64,000 nucleotides of DNA, from contig NZ_JAJVKV010000001.1 of the NCBI RefSeq assembly GCF_024198175.1, positions 1,116,001 to 1,180,000 on the forward strand, given 5' to 3'. Positions 28,509 through 36,340 of this stretch are shown in pieces; within the stretch, counting starts at the first letter, position 1, and each line of letters begins with the position of its first letter. The DNA is from Pyxidicoccus xibeiensis (GTDB taxonomy: Bacteria > Myxococcota > Myxococcia > Myxococcales > Myxococcaceae). The notes under the pieces are model-generated. The model was given only the letters and a program-made list of their open reading frames with translations. It had not been told where the DNA came from and ran no database searches. Made by a program: the position numbers and the translations under genes.

Positions 28509-28666
28509 CTACGGTTCTCCTCGTCGGGGCACTCAGCGCCGAGCGCCACAGCAAGGCCCGAGCCAGGATGGCTCAGGCACAACCGTATGCGGGTCTCAGC
28601 AGGGAGTGAGGCAATTGTGGCCTGTTTGACAGCCCGGTTTCCAGCCCCCCTCCGGCGTTCCACCAG

Positions 28667-28764
28667 AACGCATCCGCGTCACCGCCGGACGCGTTGGGCT
28701 GCTGCAACCGGGTGACCGCACGCGTCGTCGCGGATAACGCGGATGCGTCCGGACAAGACGCGTT
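28667..28764. promoter_or_regulatory. Paired 29-bp element, candidate enhancer for a sigma-54 promoter
   Basis: Two copies of AACGC-N4-GCGTC-N7-GACGCGTT lie at 28667-28695 and 28736-28764, exactly 69 bp apart. All 18 fixed positions match while the spacers differ, as expected of protein-binding half-sites. A further ACGCGT lies at 28719. They are 85-200 bp upstream of a sigma-54-type promoter, the usual position for activator sites. The rest of the 417-bp gap (28509-28925) shows nothing else. Confidence 0.5.
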
Positions 28765-28849
28765 TTCGAGTGACGCGGCCCATGAAGGGGGGGGTCCGAC
28801 TGCATGTCTTCGCCGGGCTGGAGTCACATCCGACTCAAGGGCTCACACA

Positions 28850-28865
28850 TGGCCGGTCCTTTGCT
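28850..28865 (+). promoter_or_regulatory. Sigma-54 (-24/-12) promoter for the tail-collar gene
   Basis: TGGCCGGTCCTTTGCT matches the consensus TGGCACG-N4-TTGCW, with GG at 28851-28852 and GC at 28863-28864 at the required spacing. It is about 61 bp before the GTG start at 28926. Confidence 0.55.
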
Positions 28866-28925
28866 CAGGGAGCAGGCGGCATGTTTTTGTCGCTCCTGAA
28901 ACACTCACACCAAAGGTAGGCGTAC

Positions 28926-29450
28926 GTGTCCGAGCCCTTCATCGGTCAGATCATGATGTTCGCAGGCAACTTCCCCCCTCGCGGCTGGCAGTTCTGCCAG
29001 GGGCAGATCCTCTCCATCGCGCAGAACACGGCCCTCTTCTCCATCCTGGGCACGACGTACGGCGGCAACGGGCAGACCACGTTCGCGCTGCCGGACCTGC
29101 GCGGCCGCTATCCCATGCAGCCCGGCCAGGGCCCGGGCCTGTCCCCGCGGACTCTGGGTGAGCAGGGCGGCTCGGAGACGGTGACGCTGATCTCGACGCA
29201 GATGCCGGCGCACAACCACACCCTCAACGTCAGCAGCCAGAACGGCGACACGGAGACGCCGGTCGGCACCGTGCTGGCGGCGGACTCCAGCGCGACCATC
29301 ACCAACTACCGGGCCGCGCCCATCGACGGCACCATGAACCCGGCCTCGATTGGCGTCGCCGGTGGCAGCCAGCCCCACAACAACATGTCGCCCTACACCT
29401 GCATCAACTTCATCATCGCGATGGAAGGCATCTACCCGTCCCGTAACTAG
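28926..29450 (+). CDS. Phage tail collar domain protein (microcystin-dependent protein-like)
   Basis: A 174-residue protein starting at GTG 28926, preceded by AAAGGTAGG. The N-terminal MSEPFIGQIMMFAGNFPPRG and GWQFCQGQILSIAQNTALFS, then ILGTTYGGNGQTTFALPDLRG, are the phage Tail_Collar domain. The middle has MPAHNHTL and the end has PYTCINFIIAMEGIYPSRN, as in MdpB/microcystin-dependent proteins. These are tail-fibre-like, trimeric beta-rich proteins that occur in bacteria outside phages. No other phage gene is nearby. Upstream lie a sigma-54 promoter match and paired 29-bp elements, so expression is probably conditional (starvation or development). Confidence 0.9.
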   Translation: MSEPFIGQIMMFAGNFPPRGWQFCQGQILSIAQNTALFSILGTTYGGNGQTTFALPDLRGRYPMQPGQGPGLSPRTLGEQGGSETVTLISTQMPAHNHTLNVSSQNGDTETPVGTVLAADSSATITNYRAAPIDGTMNPASIGVAGGSQPHNNMSPYTCINFIIAMEGIYPSRN

Positions 29451-29536
29451 CGGGCGACGCGGCTCGAAACAGGCGCGCCCCGCCCCCCACGTGACGGGAG
29501 CGAGGCGCGCCGGGTGCTTCACCTCGAAAGCAGGGC

Positions 29537-31459
29537 CTACGGCAGCGGGACGAGCCGGTCCACCGCCGCCGTGCCGGTGTACTCCGTCGGCGTGTTGAGG
29601 AAGCCCTTGAGCTGCACGCGCCAGGTGCCGGCGGCGGGGTTGGGCACGGCCACCGCCTCACCGGTGGAGGTGCCGTTGGCGCTGGTGGCCACCAGCGCCC
29701 CGTTGGGGCCGTAGACATACAGGTCCAGGTCGAACGCGGGGTTGCCCCAGCCGGTGCTCACGCGCAGCGCGCTGGCACCGGCGGGCACGACGAGGCTGTG
29801 GTTGTGCTCGGCGGACACCAGCGTCACGTCCGCGACGGGGAGGATGATGCTGGTGTCCACGTGGCCCGTCCACGCGGGCAGCGCGGTGGTCTCCGTGCGG
29901 TAGCGCGTGCCGGCCGTCTCGGACGCGACGCGCACGGCGGCGTAGGCATCCGCGTAGCCCGCGCCCGCCTCCCACGGCTCGAGCTGCCGCGACGTGCCGT
30001 CCGGCTGCGTGACGTGCATGGGCTTCGCGGTGGAGGTGAGGGCCGCGAGCACGCCGTCCAGCGTCAGCGCCGGGTTGACCTCCAGCATCAGCGCGATGAC
30101 GCCCGACAGGTGCGGGGTGGCCATGGAGGTGCCGGAGATGGACGAATAGAAGGGCTCCGGGTGCAGGCCGTCCAGGCCCAGGTAGGGCGGGACGATGGCG
30201 GGCACGCCGGTGGTGGCGCGCGCGGCGACGATGTTGACGCCCGGCAGGGTGACGTCCGGGTGGTGGAACGCGTCCCCCGGGATGCCGCGGCTGGAGAAGT
30301 CCGCCAGCGCGCCGGGCAGGTCCTGGCTCACGAGCGGGTTGGTGGCCGCCATCGTGTCCTTGGCGGTGCCGGCCGCGACGGAGATGACGCAGGGCGAAGC
30401 GCTGTACGGGTTGAGGGTGTCCGCGCCCGGCCCCTCGTTGCCCGCGGCGAAGACGACGATGACGCCCAGGTCGTACGCGCGCTTGCTGGCGATGGCGATG
30501 GGGTGCAGCGGCGCGAAGCGGCCGGTGGTGCCCCACGAGTTGGAGATGACGCGCACGTTGTGCGTCTCGCGCACGTCCGGGTGCAGCAGGAAGTCGAAGC
30601 CCTGCACCGTGTAGAGGACGCTGATGGCGTCACCGGCGCCCACGCCGATGAGCGTCGCCCCCGGCGCCACGCCCTGGTACTTGCCACCCGAGCGCGCCCC
30701 CGAGCCGGCGATGGTGCTGGCGCAGTGCGTGCCGTGGCCGCTCGTCAGGTCGCTGTCCGGCGTGTCCAGGTAGAGCGCGCCGCCCAGCGGCAGCCCCGTC
30801 ACCGGGCCGACAATCTTCACGTTGCGCGCGATGTTGGGAAAGTCGCCGTGCGTGCCGTCGATGCCGGAGTCGATGACGCCCACGCCGATGCCGGCGCCGG
30901 TGGCCTGGAACGCGGTGCGCGCGGTGTCCGCGCCGATATAGGCCACGCTCTCGTCGAGGAAGTACTCCAGCGGGCGGTCCTCGTAGATGGAGAGGAGGCC
31001 GAGCGGCTGCAGCTGCGTGCGCAGCAGCGTCAGCAGGATGGGCGTGACGGGCGCCTTGATGGCCACCATGGGCAGCGACTTCAGGGCCCCCACCCCGTCC
31101 CCCACGCGCAGGCCGAGCAGCCCGGTGAGCGTCCTCACCGCGGGCGCCACGGCCTCGTCGGTGTTGAACGACAGGATGAGCGTGCGCATCGCGCCGTCGG
31201 CCCGCAGGCCCGGGTCCACCGCGGCCTGGGTGAGCGCCGCCTGGGCCTGGGGGCTCGCGTAGAGCGCGGTGCAGGCGCTGGGTGCGGCGGTGGGCGGGGA
31301 GTCGACAATCTTCCTGGAGCTGGAGCCACTGCCCGCCGCGGCGCGTCCCGAGCCGAGGGTCTCCGCCGAGGCGGCCGGCTCGGACGGCTGTCCGGAGCCG
31401 CAGCCCGCCAGCGCGGCGCAAGTAGTGACGACCCAGCCCAGCGACTTCAACCGCTTCAT
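29537..31459 (-). CDS. Subtilisin-like (S8) serine protease lipoprotein
   Basis: The start is ATG 31459 (MKRLKSLGWVVTTCAALAGC), giving a lipoprotein signal with Cys at residue 20; the frame runs on upstream to 32224 but that is antisense to the permease. The 640-residue product has a Ser/Ala-rich linker, an inhibitor-like propeptide (~85-170), and the S8 domain with GVIDSGIDGTHG (Asp), SGHGTHCAST (His), the oxyanion Asn in ISNSWGT and SGTSMATPHLSG (Ser). The last ~110 residues form a P-domain or pre-peptidase C-terminal beta-sandwich (FDLDLYVYGPNGALVATS). It should be an active exported protease. It is divergent from the permease gene. Confidence 0.92.
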   Translation of the reverse strand: MKRLKSLGWVVTTCAALAGCGSGQPSEPAASAETLGSGRAAAGSGSSSRKIVDSPPTAAPSACTALYASPQAQAALTQAAVDPGLRADGAMRTLILSFNTDEAVAPAVRTLTGLLGLRVGDGVGALKSLPMVAIKAPVTPILLTLLRTQLQPLGLLSIYEDRPLEYFLDESVAYIGADTARTAFQATGAGIGVGVIDSGIDGTHGDFPNIARNVKIVGPVTGLPLGGALYLDTPDSDLTSGHGTHCASTIAGSGARSGGKYQGVAPGATLIGVGAGDAISVLYTVQGFDFLLHPDVRETHNVRVISNSWGTTGRFAPLHPIAIASKRAYDLGVIVVFAAGNEGPGADTLNPYSASPCVISVAAGTAKDTMAATNPLVSQDLPGALADFSSRGIPGDAFHHPDVTLPGVNIVAARATTGVPAIVPPYLGLDGLHPEPFYSSISGTSMATPHLSGVIALMLEVNPALTLDGVLAALTSTAKPMHVTQPDGTSRQLEPWEAGAGYADAYAAVRVASETAGTRYRTETTALPAWTGHVDTSIILPVADVTLVSAEHNHSLVVPAGASALRVSTGWGNPAFDLDLYVYGPNGALVATSANGTSTGEAVAVPNPAAGTWRVQLKGFLNTPTEYTGTAAVDRLVPLP

Positions 31460-31673
31460 ATGACGTACCCCGGCGAACGTGGCCCGGAATAGCCGGGCAA
31501 GAAGATGTTGTGCATCGCCGTCCCGGGTGGATCTCCCTCGGTGGGAGTCACCTTCCAGACACCGCAACGCCTTGCATCGTCGCGGTGGAACGACAGCTCC
31601 CACAGGTCGTCGGAGACCCGGCACGTGAGGGAGGGTGGTCGTCCCGCCCGAGGAGGCGCACTCGGAGAAGACG

Positions 31674-32792
31674 GTGCGAGAGCCTGGGCGCGAGGGCACG
31701 GTGGAACGCGACACAGTGGGACAGCGCTCACAGGTGACGCTGAAGACGGCGTTCACGGTGTGCTTCGCGGTGCTGACCGTGGCGGCGCTCGTGGTGCTGG
31801 TGATGCGCACGCAGGTGGCGCTCACGCTGACGGGCATTGCCGCGCTGCTGGCGCTGGCGCTGGAGCACGCGGTGTCATGGCTGGAGCGCAAGCGGCTGCC
31901 GCGCATGCTGGCCATCGTGCTGGTGATGCTGGGGCTGCTGCTGGTGCTGGGAGCGCTGGCGCTGCTGGTGGTGCCGGCCGCGGTGGCACAGGTGGATGCG
32001 CTGGTGCTGCAGTGGCCGCAGCTGTGGCGGGAGCTGCGCGAGTCGCACGTGTTCCGGCTGGCGAGCGAGCGGCTGCACAACCTGGGGTGGACGCGGCGGA
32101 TGGAGGAGACCACGCCGCAGTTGCCCACGGGGACGACGCTGCCGGACCTGGTGATGCTCGCCATCGGTGGGGCGGTGGGGCTGGCGGGCGGCGCGCTCAC
32201 CGTGTTCTTCCTGGTGGGGTTCATGCTGGCCTTCGGTGGGGGCCTGTTGAAGCGGCTGCTGGACCTGTCCCGGCCGGAGCACCGGCTGCGCTACGTGCGG
32301 GTGCTGCGCAACGTGTACCGGGCCACGGGCGGCTACCTGTCCGGGCTCACGGTCATCTGCGCCATCAACGCCACGCTCACCACCCTGGTGCTGGCGGTGA
32401 TGGGGGTGCCGTACTTCCTGCCGCTGGGCATCGCGAGCGGCTTCTCCAGCATGGTGCCCTACGCGGGGCCGCTGATTGCCGGGGCCTTCATCACGCTGCT
32501 GTCGTGGGCGACGGGGGGCATGTGGCTGGCATTGGGGGTGCTGACGTGGTTCGTGCTGTACGGGCAGCTCGAGGGCAACGTGCTGGCGCCGCTGGTGTTC
32601 CGGCGCACGGTGCACGTCAACCCGCTCATCGTGCTGCTGGCGGTGCTCTTCTGCGCGGAGCTGGCGGGCGTGGTGGGCGCACTGGTGGCGGTGCCCGTCG
32701 CGGCGGCGGCGCAGATCATCACCCGCGAGGTGCTGCTCTTCCGCCACGAGCGCCGCGCCGCCCTGAGCCGTGTTCCGCCGGGTGCGACGTGA
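31674..32792 (+). CDS. AI-2E family transporter (YdiK/PerM type membrane protein)
   Basis: The 372-residue product has the AI-2E family layout: two N-terminal helices, a third after a basic loop (RMLAIVLVMLGLLLVLGALA), a long soluble helical part (~100-160), then a C-terminal helix bundle including YLSGLTVICAINATLTTLV, PYFLPLGIASGFSSMVPYAG and LEGNVLAPLVFRRTVHVNPL. The PYAG-type segment and the final basic tail are typical. Family members export small molecules or Na+; autoinducer-2 transport is shown for few. The start is uncertain: GTG 31674 is preferred because GGAG lies 6 bp upstream, and the frame is open from 31635. Confidence 0.83.
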   Translation: MREPGREGTVERDTVGQRSQVTLKTAFTVCFAVLTVAALVVLVMRTQVALTLTGIAALLALALEHAVSWLERKRLPRMLAIVLVMLGLLLVLGALALLVVPAAVAQVDALVLQWPQLWRELRESHVFRLASERLHNLGWTRRMEETTPQLPTGTTLPDLVMLAIGGAVGLAGGALTVFFLVGFMLAFGGGLLKRLLDLSRPEHRLRYVRVLRNVYRATGGYLSGLTVICAINATLTTLVLAVMGVPYFLPLGIASGFSSMVPYAGPLIAGAFITLLSWATGGMWLALGVLTWFVLYGQLEGNVLAPLVFRRTVHVNPLIVLLAVLFCAELAGVVGALVAVPVAAAAQIITREVLLFRHERRAALSRVPPGAT

Positions 32793-32881
32793 CGCTCCGC
32801 CGCGGGCCTCGCTCGGCCCCCTCGTGGGTCTTCTCCATGAGCCGCGCGCCTGCTGGCGCGGGATGACGGGAGGGACGAGGC

Positions 32882-33535
32882 ATGTCGGGCGGACCGCTCC
32901 CGTGGCTGCTCACCCATGGCTCGGCGGCGCTGCTGTTCGCGGCGCTCGTTGCCGGGGGCGTGGGCGTGCCGATTCCCGAGGACCTGGTGCTGCTGGCCAC
33001 TGGCATCCTCGCGCACCAGGGCGTGCTTCCCCTGCCGCTGGCGCTGGGGCTGGCCCTGGCCGGGGTGCTCTGTGGCGACCTGGCCCTGTTCCTCACCGCG
33101 CGGCGGCTGGGGCCGAAGCTGTACGAGCACCGGCGCCTGCGCGGCCTGCTACCTCCAGAGCGCCGCGAGCGGCTGGCGAAGCTCTACTCGCGGCATGGAG
33201 GGTGGGTGGTCTTCGGTGGGCGCTTCCTGTCGGTGCTGCGCGGGGCGGTGTTCGCCATGGCGGCGGTGCAGGGCATGCCGCTGCGGCGCTTCCTGCTGTG
33301 GGATGTCCTGGCCCTGTGCGTGAGCGTGCCGGTGGTGGTGGGGCTCGGCTACGTCTTCTCGCACAGCGTGGACCGGGTGGCGCACGGGCTGGGGCGGGTG
33401 GAGCACGGGCTGGCCATCGCCGCGGCGCTCGGGCTGGTACTGCTGGTGACGGTGCGAGCGCTACGGGCCCGTCGGGAGGCGAGGCCGCCCGAAGGCGCCG
33501 AGAGTCATGGCCGTCAGGCCCCGCCAGTGCATTGA
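32882..33535 (+). CDS. DedA family membrane protein
   Basis: A 217-residue DedA/SNARE-associated-family protein. Residues 20-60 hold the first hydrophobic pair with the conserved GVGVPIPEDLVLLATG segment. A re-entrant region includes RHGGWVVFGGRFLSVLRGAV, the family's G/R-rich motif, and two further helices follow (WDVLALCVSVPVVVGLGYV and GLAIAAALGLVLLVTV). The family is linked to lipid scrambling/flipping and proton-dependent membrane homeostasis. It lies 89 bp after the AI-2E gene on the same strand and may share its transcript. Confidence 0.88.
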   Translation: MSGGPLPWLLTHGSAALLFAALVAGGVGVPIPEDLVLLATGILAHQGVLPLPLALGLALAGVLCGDLALFLTARRLGPKLYEHRRLRGLLPPERRERLAKLYSRHGGWVVFGGRFLSVLRGAVFAMAAVQGMPLRRFLLWDVLALCVSVPVVVGLGYVFSHSVDRVAHGLGRVEHGLAIAAALGLVLLVTVRALRARREARPPEGAESHGRQAPPVH

Positions 33536-33691
33536 GGCCCGTCCGGTGGAGACGCCGGCCATGCGAGAGGGCCCCTACCAACGCCCCGGTCCGGCATGGA
33601 GCAGGAGCTCCGTCCTCGGGAGAGACACGTCTGCACCCGTGCCAGTGACAGCGTGCTCCGGGGAGCCGCCCAGAAGCGCACCGGGTCGGCA

Positions 33692-33747
33692 CTGTTCGGA
33701 AATGTCGGGGGTTTTGCGCCGCGAAATGTCCCGACATTTCCGAACAG
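33692..33747. repeat. 18-bp perfect inverted repeat with three GAAATGTC half-sites
   Basis: The left arm at 33692-33709 and right arm at 33730-33747 are exact reverse complements (CTGTTCGGAAATGTCGGG and its complement) around a 20-nt loop. Inside, 33723-33740 is a second palindrome, GAAATGTC-CC-GACATTTC. GAAATGTC therefore occurs at 33699 (+), 33723 (+) and 33733 (-). It sits in the 323-bp gap between convergent DedA and bioA genes. A terminator, operator or short mobile repeat are all possible. The rest of this gap shows no gene. Confidence 0.7.
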
Positions 33748-33858
33748 CAAGCCTCCGGTGGCGCTCGGACCGGCCTCGCAAGACCGCCCCATGCAGGATG
33801 CTGGCGAGTCCTGCTGGCAGGCCCCGTCCGCGAAGTGGACCCGGCGGTCGGCCCCCGC

Positions 33859-35196
33859 TCAGCTCCCGGCCACCTCGCGCAGGGACGCCTCCACGCCCGC
33901 CAGCAGCTCCTCCAGCGCCTCATCCGGGATGTTGAGCGCGGGAGCGATGTACACGGTGTCACCGAGCGGCCGCAGGTAGAGCCCCCGGCGCCGCGCCGCC
34001 TCGTACACGCGCCAGCCGCCGCGAGCGAGGTAGCCGCCACCGCCCAGGTCCACCGCGCCCACCATGCCGAGCGCCCGCGGGCGTTCCAGCCCGGGAATCG
34101 TGGCCGCCATCCGCTCGAACGCGGCGCGGATGCGGGGCGCCTTGCGAGCCACCTGTCCGAGCACGTCCTCGTCGCGGTAGATGGCGAGCACCTCGCGAGC
34201 CACCGCCGCGCCCAGCGGGTTCCCGCAGTACGAGTGCCCGTAATAGAAGGCCCGCTGCGGCGCGCCCAGGAAGCCGGAGAACAACCGCTCCGAGGCCAGC
34301 GTGGCGCCGAAGGGCAGGAGCCCGCCGGAGAGCGCCTTCGCGAGACACAGCAGGTCCGGCACCACGCCGGCCAGGTCCACCGCGAAGCGCGCGCCGGTGC
34401 GGCCCAGGCCGGTGAAGACCTCGTCGGCGATGAGGAAGGTGTCCACCTCGCGGGTGGCCTCACGCACCGCGCGCACGAAGTCCGGCGAGGACATCAACAT
34501 GCCCGCCGCGCCCTGGAGCACGGGCTCGAGGATGACGCCGGCAATCTCGTCCGGGTGCGCGCGCAGCGCGGCCTGGACCTGGGCGAAGGCGCGCTCCCAG
34601 CCACCCTCGTCCGACGGAGCGGGCACGTGCACCACGTCGAACAGCAGCGGGCCGAACACCTCCCGGAACAGGGGCACGCCGCCCACGCTGGTGGCGCCGA
34701 GGGTCTCCCCGTGGAAGGCCCCGGAGAGCGTGATGAAGCGCGTGCGGCGGGGGCGCCCGTTCTGCGCCCAGTACTGGGCGGCCATCTTGATGGCCACCTC
34801 CACCGCCGTGCTGCCGTTGTCCGAATAGAACACGTGGCCCAGCCGCTCGGAGGCGGGGAGCCCGGCCCGGTCCGCGCCGGGAGCGATGGCGGCCAGCTCC
34901 GACGCAAGCGCCGCGGCGGGCTCGTGGGTGACACCCGCGAGGGACACATGGGGAAGCCGCCCTGCCTGCTCGGTGAGCGCGCGCACCAGGCGTGGGTGCC
35001 GGTGTCCCAGGGTGGACACCCACCAGGAGCCATTGGCGTCGAGGTACCGGGTGCCATCGGCGTCGAAGAAGTACGGCCCCTCCGAGCGCACGACGACGAG
35101 CGGGTCCGTCTGCGCGATGTACGCCTCCATGGCGGTGTACGGATGCCAGACGTGCCCCTTGTCCAGCCTGACGATGTCCGTCCGCTCCACGCTCAC
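33859..35196 (-). CDS. bioA: Adenosylmethionine-8-amino-7-oxononanoate aminotransferase
   Basis: A 445-residue class III PLP aminotransferase that converts KAPA plus S-adenosylmethionine to DAPA in biotin synthesis. BioA signatures are clear: HVWHPYTAMEAYI near the N-terminus, LDANGSWWVSTLGHRHP, VFYSDNGSTAVEVAIKMA, FLIADEVFTGLGRTGARFA (PLP-binding Asp) and LLCLAKALSGGLLPF (Schiff-base Lys). The length is normal. It starts with GTG 35196 with AGGAG 4 bp upstream. No other biotin gene lies in the window, so the pathway is split elsewhere. Confidence 0.95.
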   Translation of the reverse strand: MSVERTDIVRLDKGHVWHPYTAMEAYIAQTDPLVVVRSEGPYFFDADGTRYLDANGSWWVSTLGHRHPRLVRALTEQAGRLPHVSLAGVTHEPAAALASELAAIAPGADRAGLPASERLGHVFYSDNGSTAVEVAIKMAAQYWAQNGRPRRTRFITLSGAFHGETLGATSVGGVPLFREVFGPLLFDVVHVPAPSDEGGWERAFAQVQAALRAHPDEIAGVILEPVLQGAAGMLMSSPDFVRAVREATREVDTFLIADEVFTGLGRTGARFAVDLAGVVPDLLCLAKALSGGLLPFGATLASERLFSGFLGAPQRAFYYGHSYCGNPLGAAVAREVLAIYRDEDVLGQVARKAPRIRAAFERMAATIPGLERPRALGMVGAVDLGGGGYLARGGWRVYEAARRRGLYLRPLGDTVYIAPALNIPDEALEELLAGVEASLREVAGS

Positions 35197-35383
35197 GCTC
35201 CTGCTGATGGGTTGCTCGCGGCTCCAACTACCCGAGCCGGTGTCACGGCATCACGCGTCATGCGCCGCCGCGCCGCGTTCAACTGATGGAGTCCTGAAGT
35301 CGGGGCCTGCCCGCCTGTCCGGTTGCCGCGGGCATGCCCGGGCTCATGACGCGGCCATGACATGCGGGGTGTTTATTCGAATC

Positions 35384-36178
35384 ATGGCCGTCCTCATCTT
35401 CTTCGTGTCGCACTGGGTGCTCTGTGTCTTCTTCCAGAGCTTCTTCCAGCATCGCTACGCCGCGCACCGCATGTACACCATGGGTCCACGCACGGAGCGG
35501 GTGATGCACCTGCTGACCTACCTGGTGCAGGGCTCCTCGTACCTGTCGCCCCGGGCGTATGCCATCCTGCACCGCGAGCACCACGCGTTCTCCGACACGG
35601 AGAAGGACCCGCACTCGCCGCACTTCTTCACGGACGTGGCGCGGATGATGATGCACACCAAGAAGCGCTACGAGGACTACGCGGCCGGCCGCGGGCAGCC
35701 CGAGGCCCGCTTCCTGGGCGGTTATCCGGAGTGGCCGCTGGTGGACACCACGCTGCGCACGTCCTGGCTGGCCACGCTGGGCTGGGTGGGCGCGTACACG
35801 GCGTTCTACGTGGCCTTCGCGACGTCGCCCTGGCAGTTCCTGCTGCTGCCCGTCCACTTCCTGATGGGGCCGGTGCACGGGGCCATCGTGAACTGGTGCG
35901 GGCACAAGTACGGGTACCGGAACTTCAACAGCGCGGACAAGTCGCGCAACACGCTGCCCGTCGAGCTCTTGTGCATGGGGGAGCTGTTCCAGAACAACCA
36001 CCACAAGTTCGGCAGCAGCCCCAACTTCGCGGCCCGCAGGTTCGAGGTGGACCCCACGTGGCAGGTGATGCGCGTGCTGGCGAAGCTGGGCGTCATCCGC
36101 ATCGCCACCCCGCAGCGCGCCGTCTGGCCGGAGCCGCGAGAGGCCGTGCGCGACACAGGCCACGCCCAAGCGGCCTGA
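35384..36178 (+). CDS. Acyl-lipid/acyl-CoA delta-9-type fatty-acid desaturase
   Basis: A 264-residue membrane desaturase. The three His boxes of the stearoyl-CoA desaturase family are intact: HRYAAHR, HREHH and NNHHK. Four hydrophobic segments flank them (MAVLIFFVSHWVLCVFFQSF at the start). The enzyme uses O2 and a di-iron centre to insert a cis double bond into fatty acyl chains, tuning membrane fluidity. The start at ATG 35384 is preferred over in-frame ATG 35357; neither has a strong ribosome site. Its final codons lie inside a 36-bp tandem repeat (36156-36262), so the C-terminal residues may be variable. Confidence 0.9.
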   Translation: MAVLIFFVSHWVLCVFFQSFFQHRYAAHRMYTMGPRTERVMHLLTYLVQGSSYLSPRAYAILHREHHAFSDTEKDPHSPHFFTDVARMMMHTKKRYEDYAAGRGQPEARFLGGYPEWPLVDTTLRTSWLATLGWVGAYTAFYVAFATSPWQFLLLPVHFLMGPVHGAIVNWCGHKYGYRNFNSADKSRNTLPVELLCMGELFQNNHHKFGSSPNFAARRFEVDPTWQVMRVLAKLGVIRIATPQRAVWPEPREAVRDTGHAQAA

Positions 36179-36262
36179 CGGGCTTGGCGGCAGGCCGCGC
36201 CCAAGCAGCCTGACGGGGCTCGGAGCCAGGCCGCGCCCAGGCCGCCTGACGGGGCTCGGAGG
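36156..36262. repeat. Three-copy 36-bp tandem repeat spanning the desaturase stop
   Basis: Units at 36156-36190, 36191-36226 and 36227-36262 begin CAGGCC(A/G)CGCCCA and contain GCCTGACGGG. The TGA stop of the desaturase is inside the first unit. The copies differ at only a few bases. Confidence 0.75.
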
Positions 36263-36340
36263 CTGGCGGCGCCCTGGCCACTCTAGAAGCAGGCAAGCAA
36301 CCAGCGGCAAGCGCGCGAGGGGCGCGTTAGATGTGCCCCC

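Noticed and set aside
28926-29450. Prophage region
   Set aside because: Only one tail-collar domain gene is present; no capsid, terminase, integrase or other tail genes are near.
29537-32224. 895-residue frame for the S8 protease
   Set aside because: The extra N-terminal 255 residues are antisense to the permease; the lipoprotein signal at 31459 sets the start.
33507-33979. Small frames across the inverted repeat at 33.7 kb
   Set aside because: Frames on both strands reflect the palindrome itself; no ribosome site or family match.
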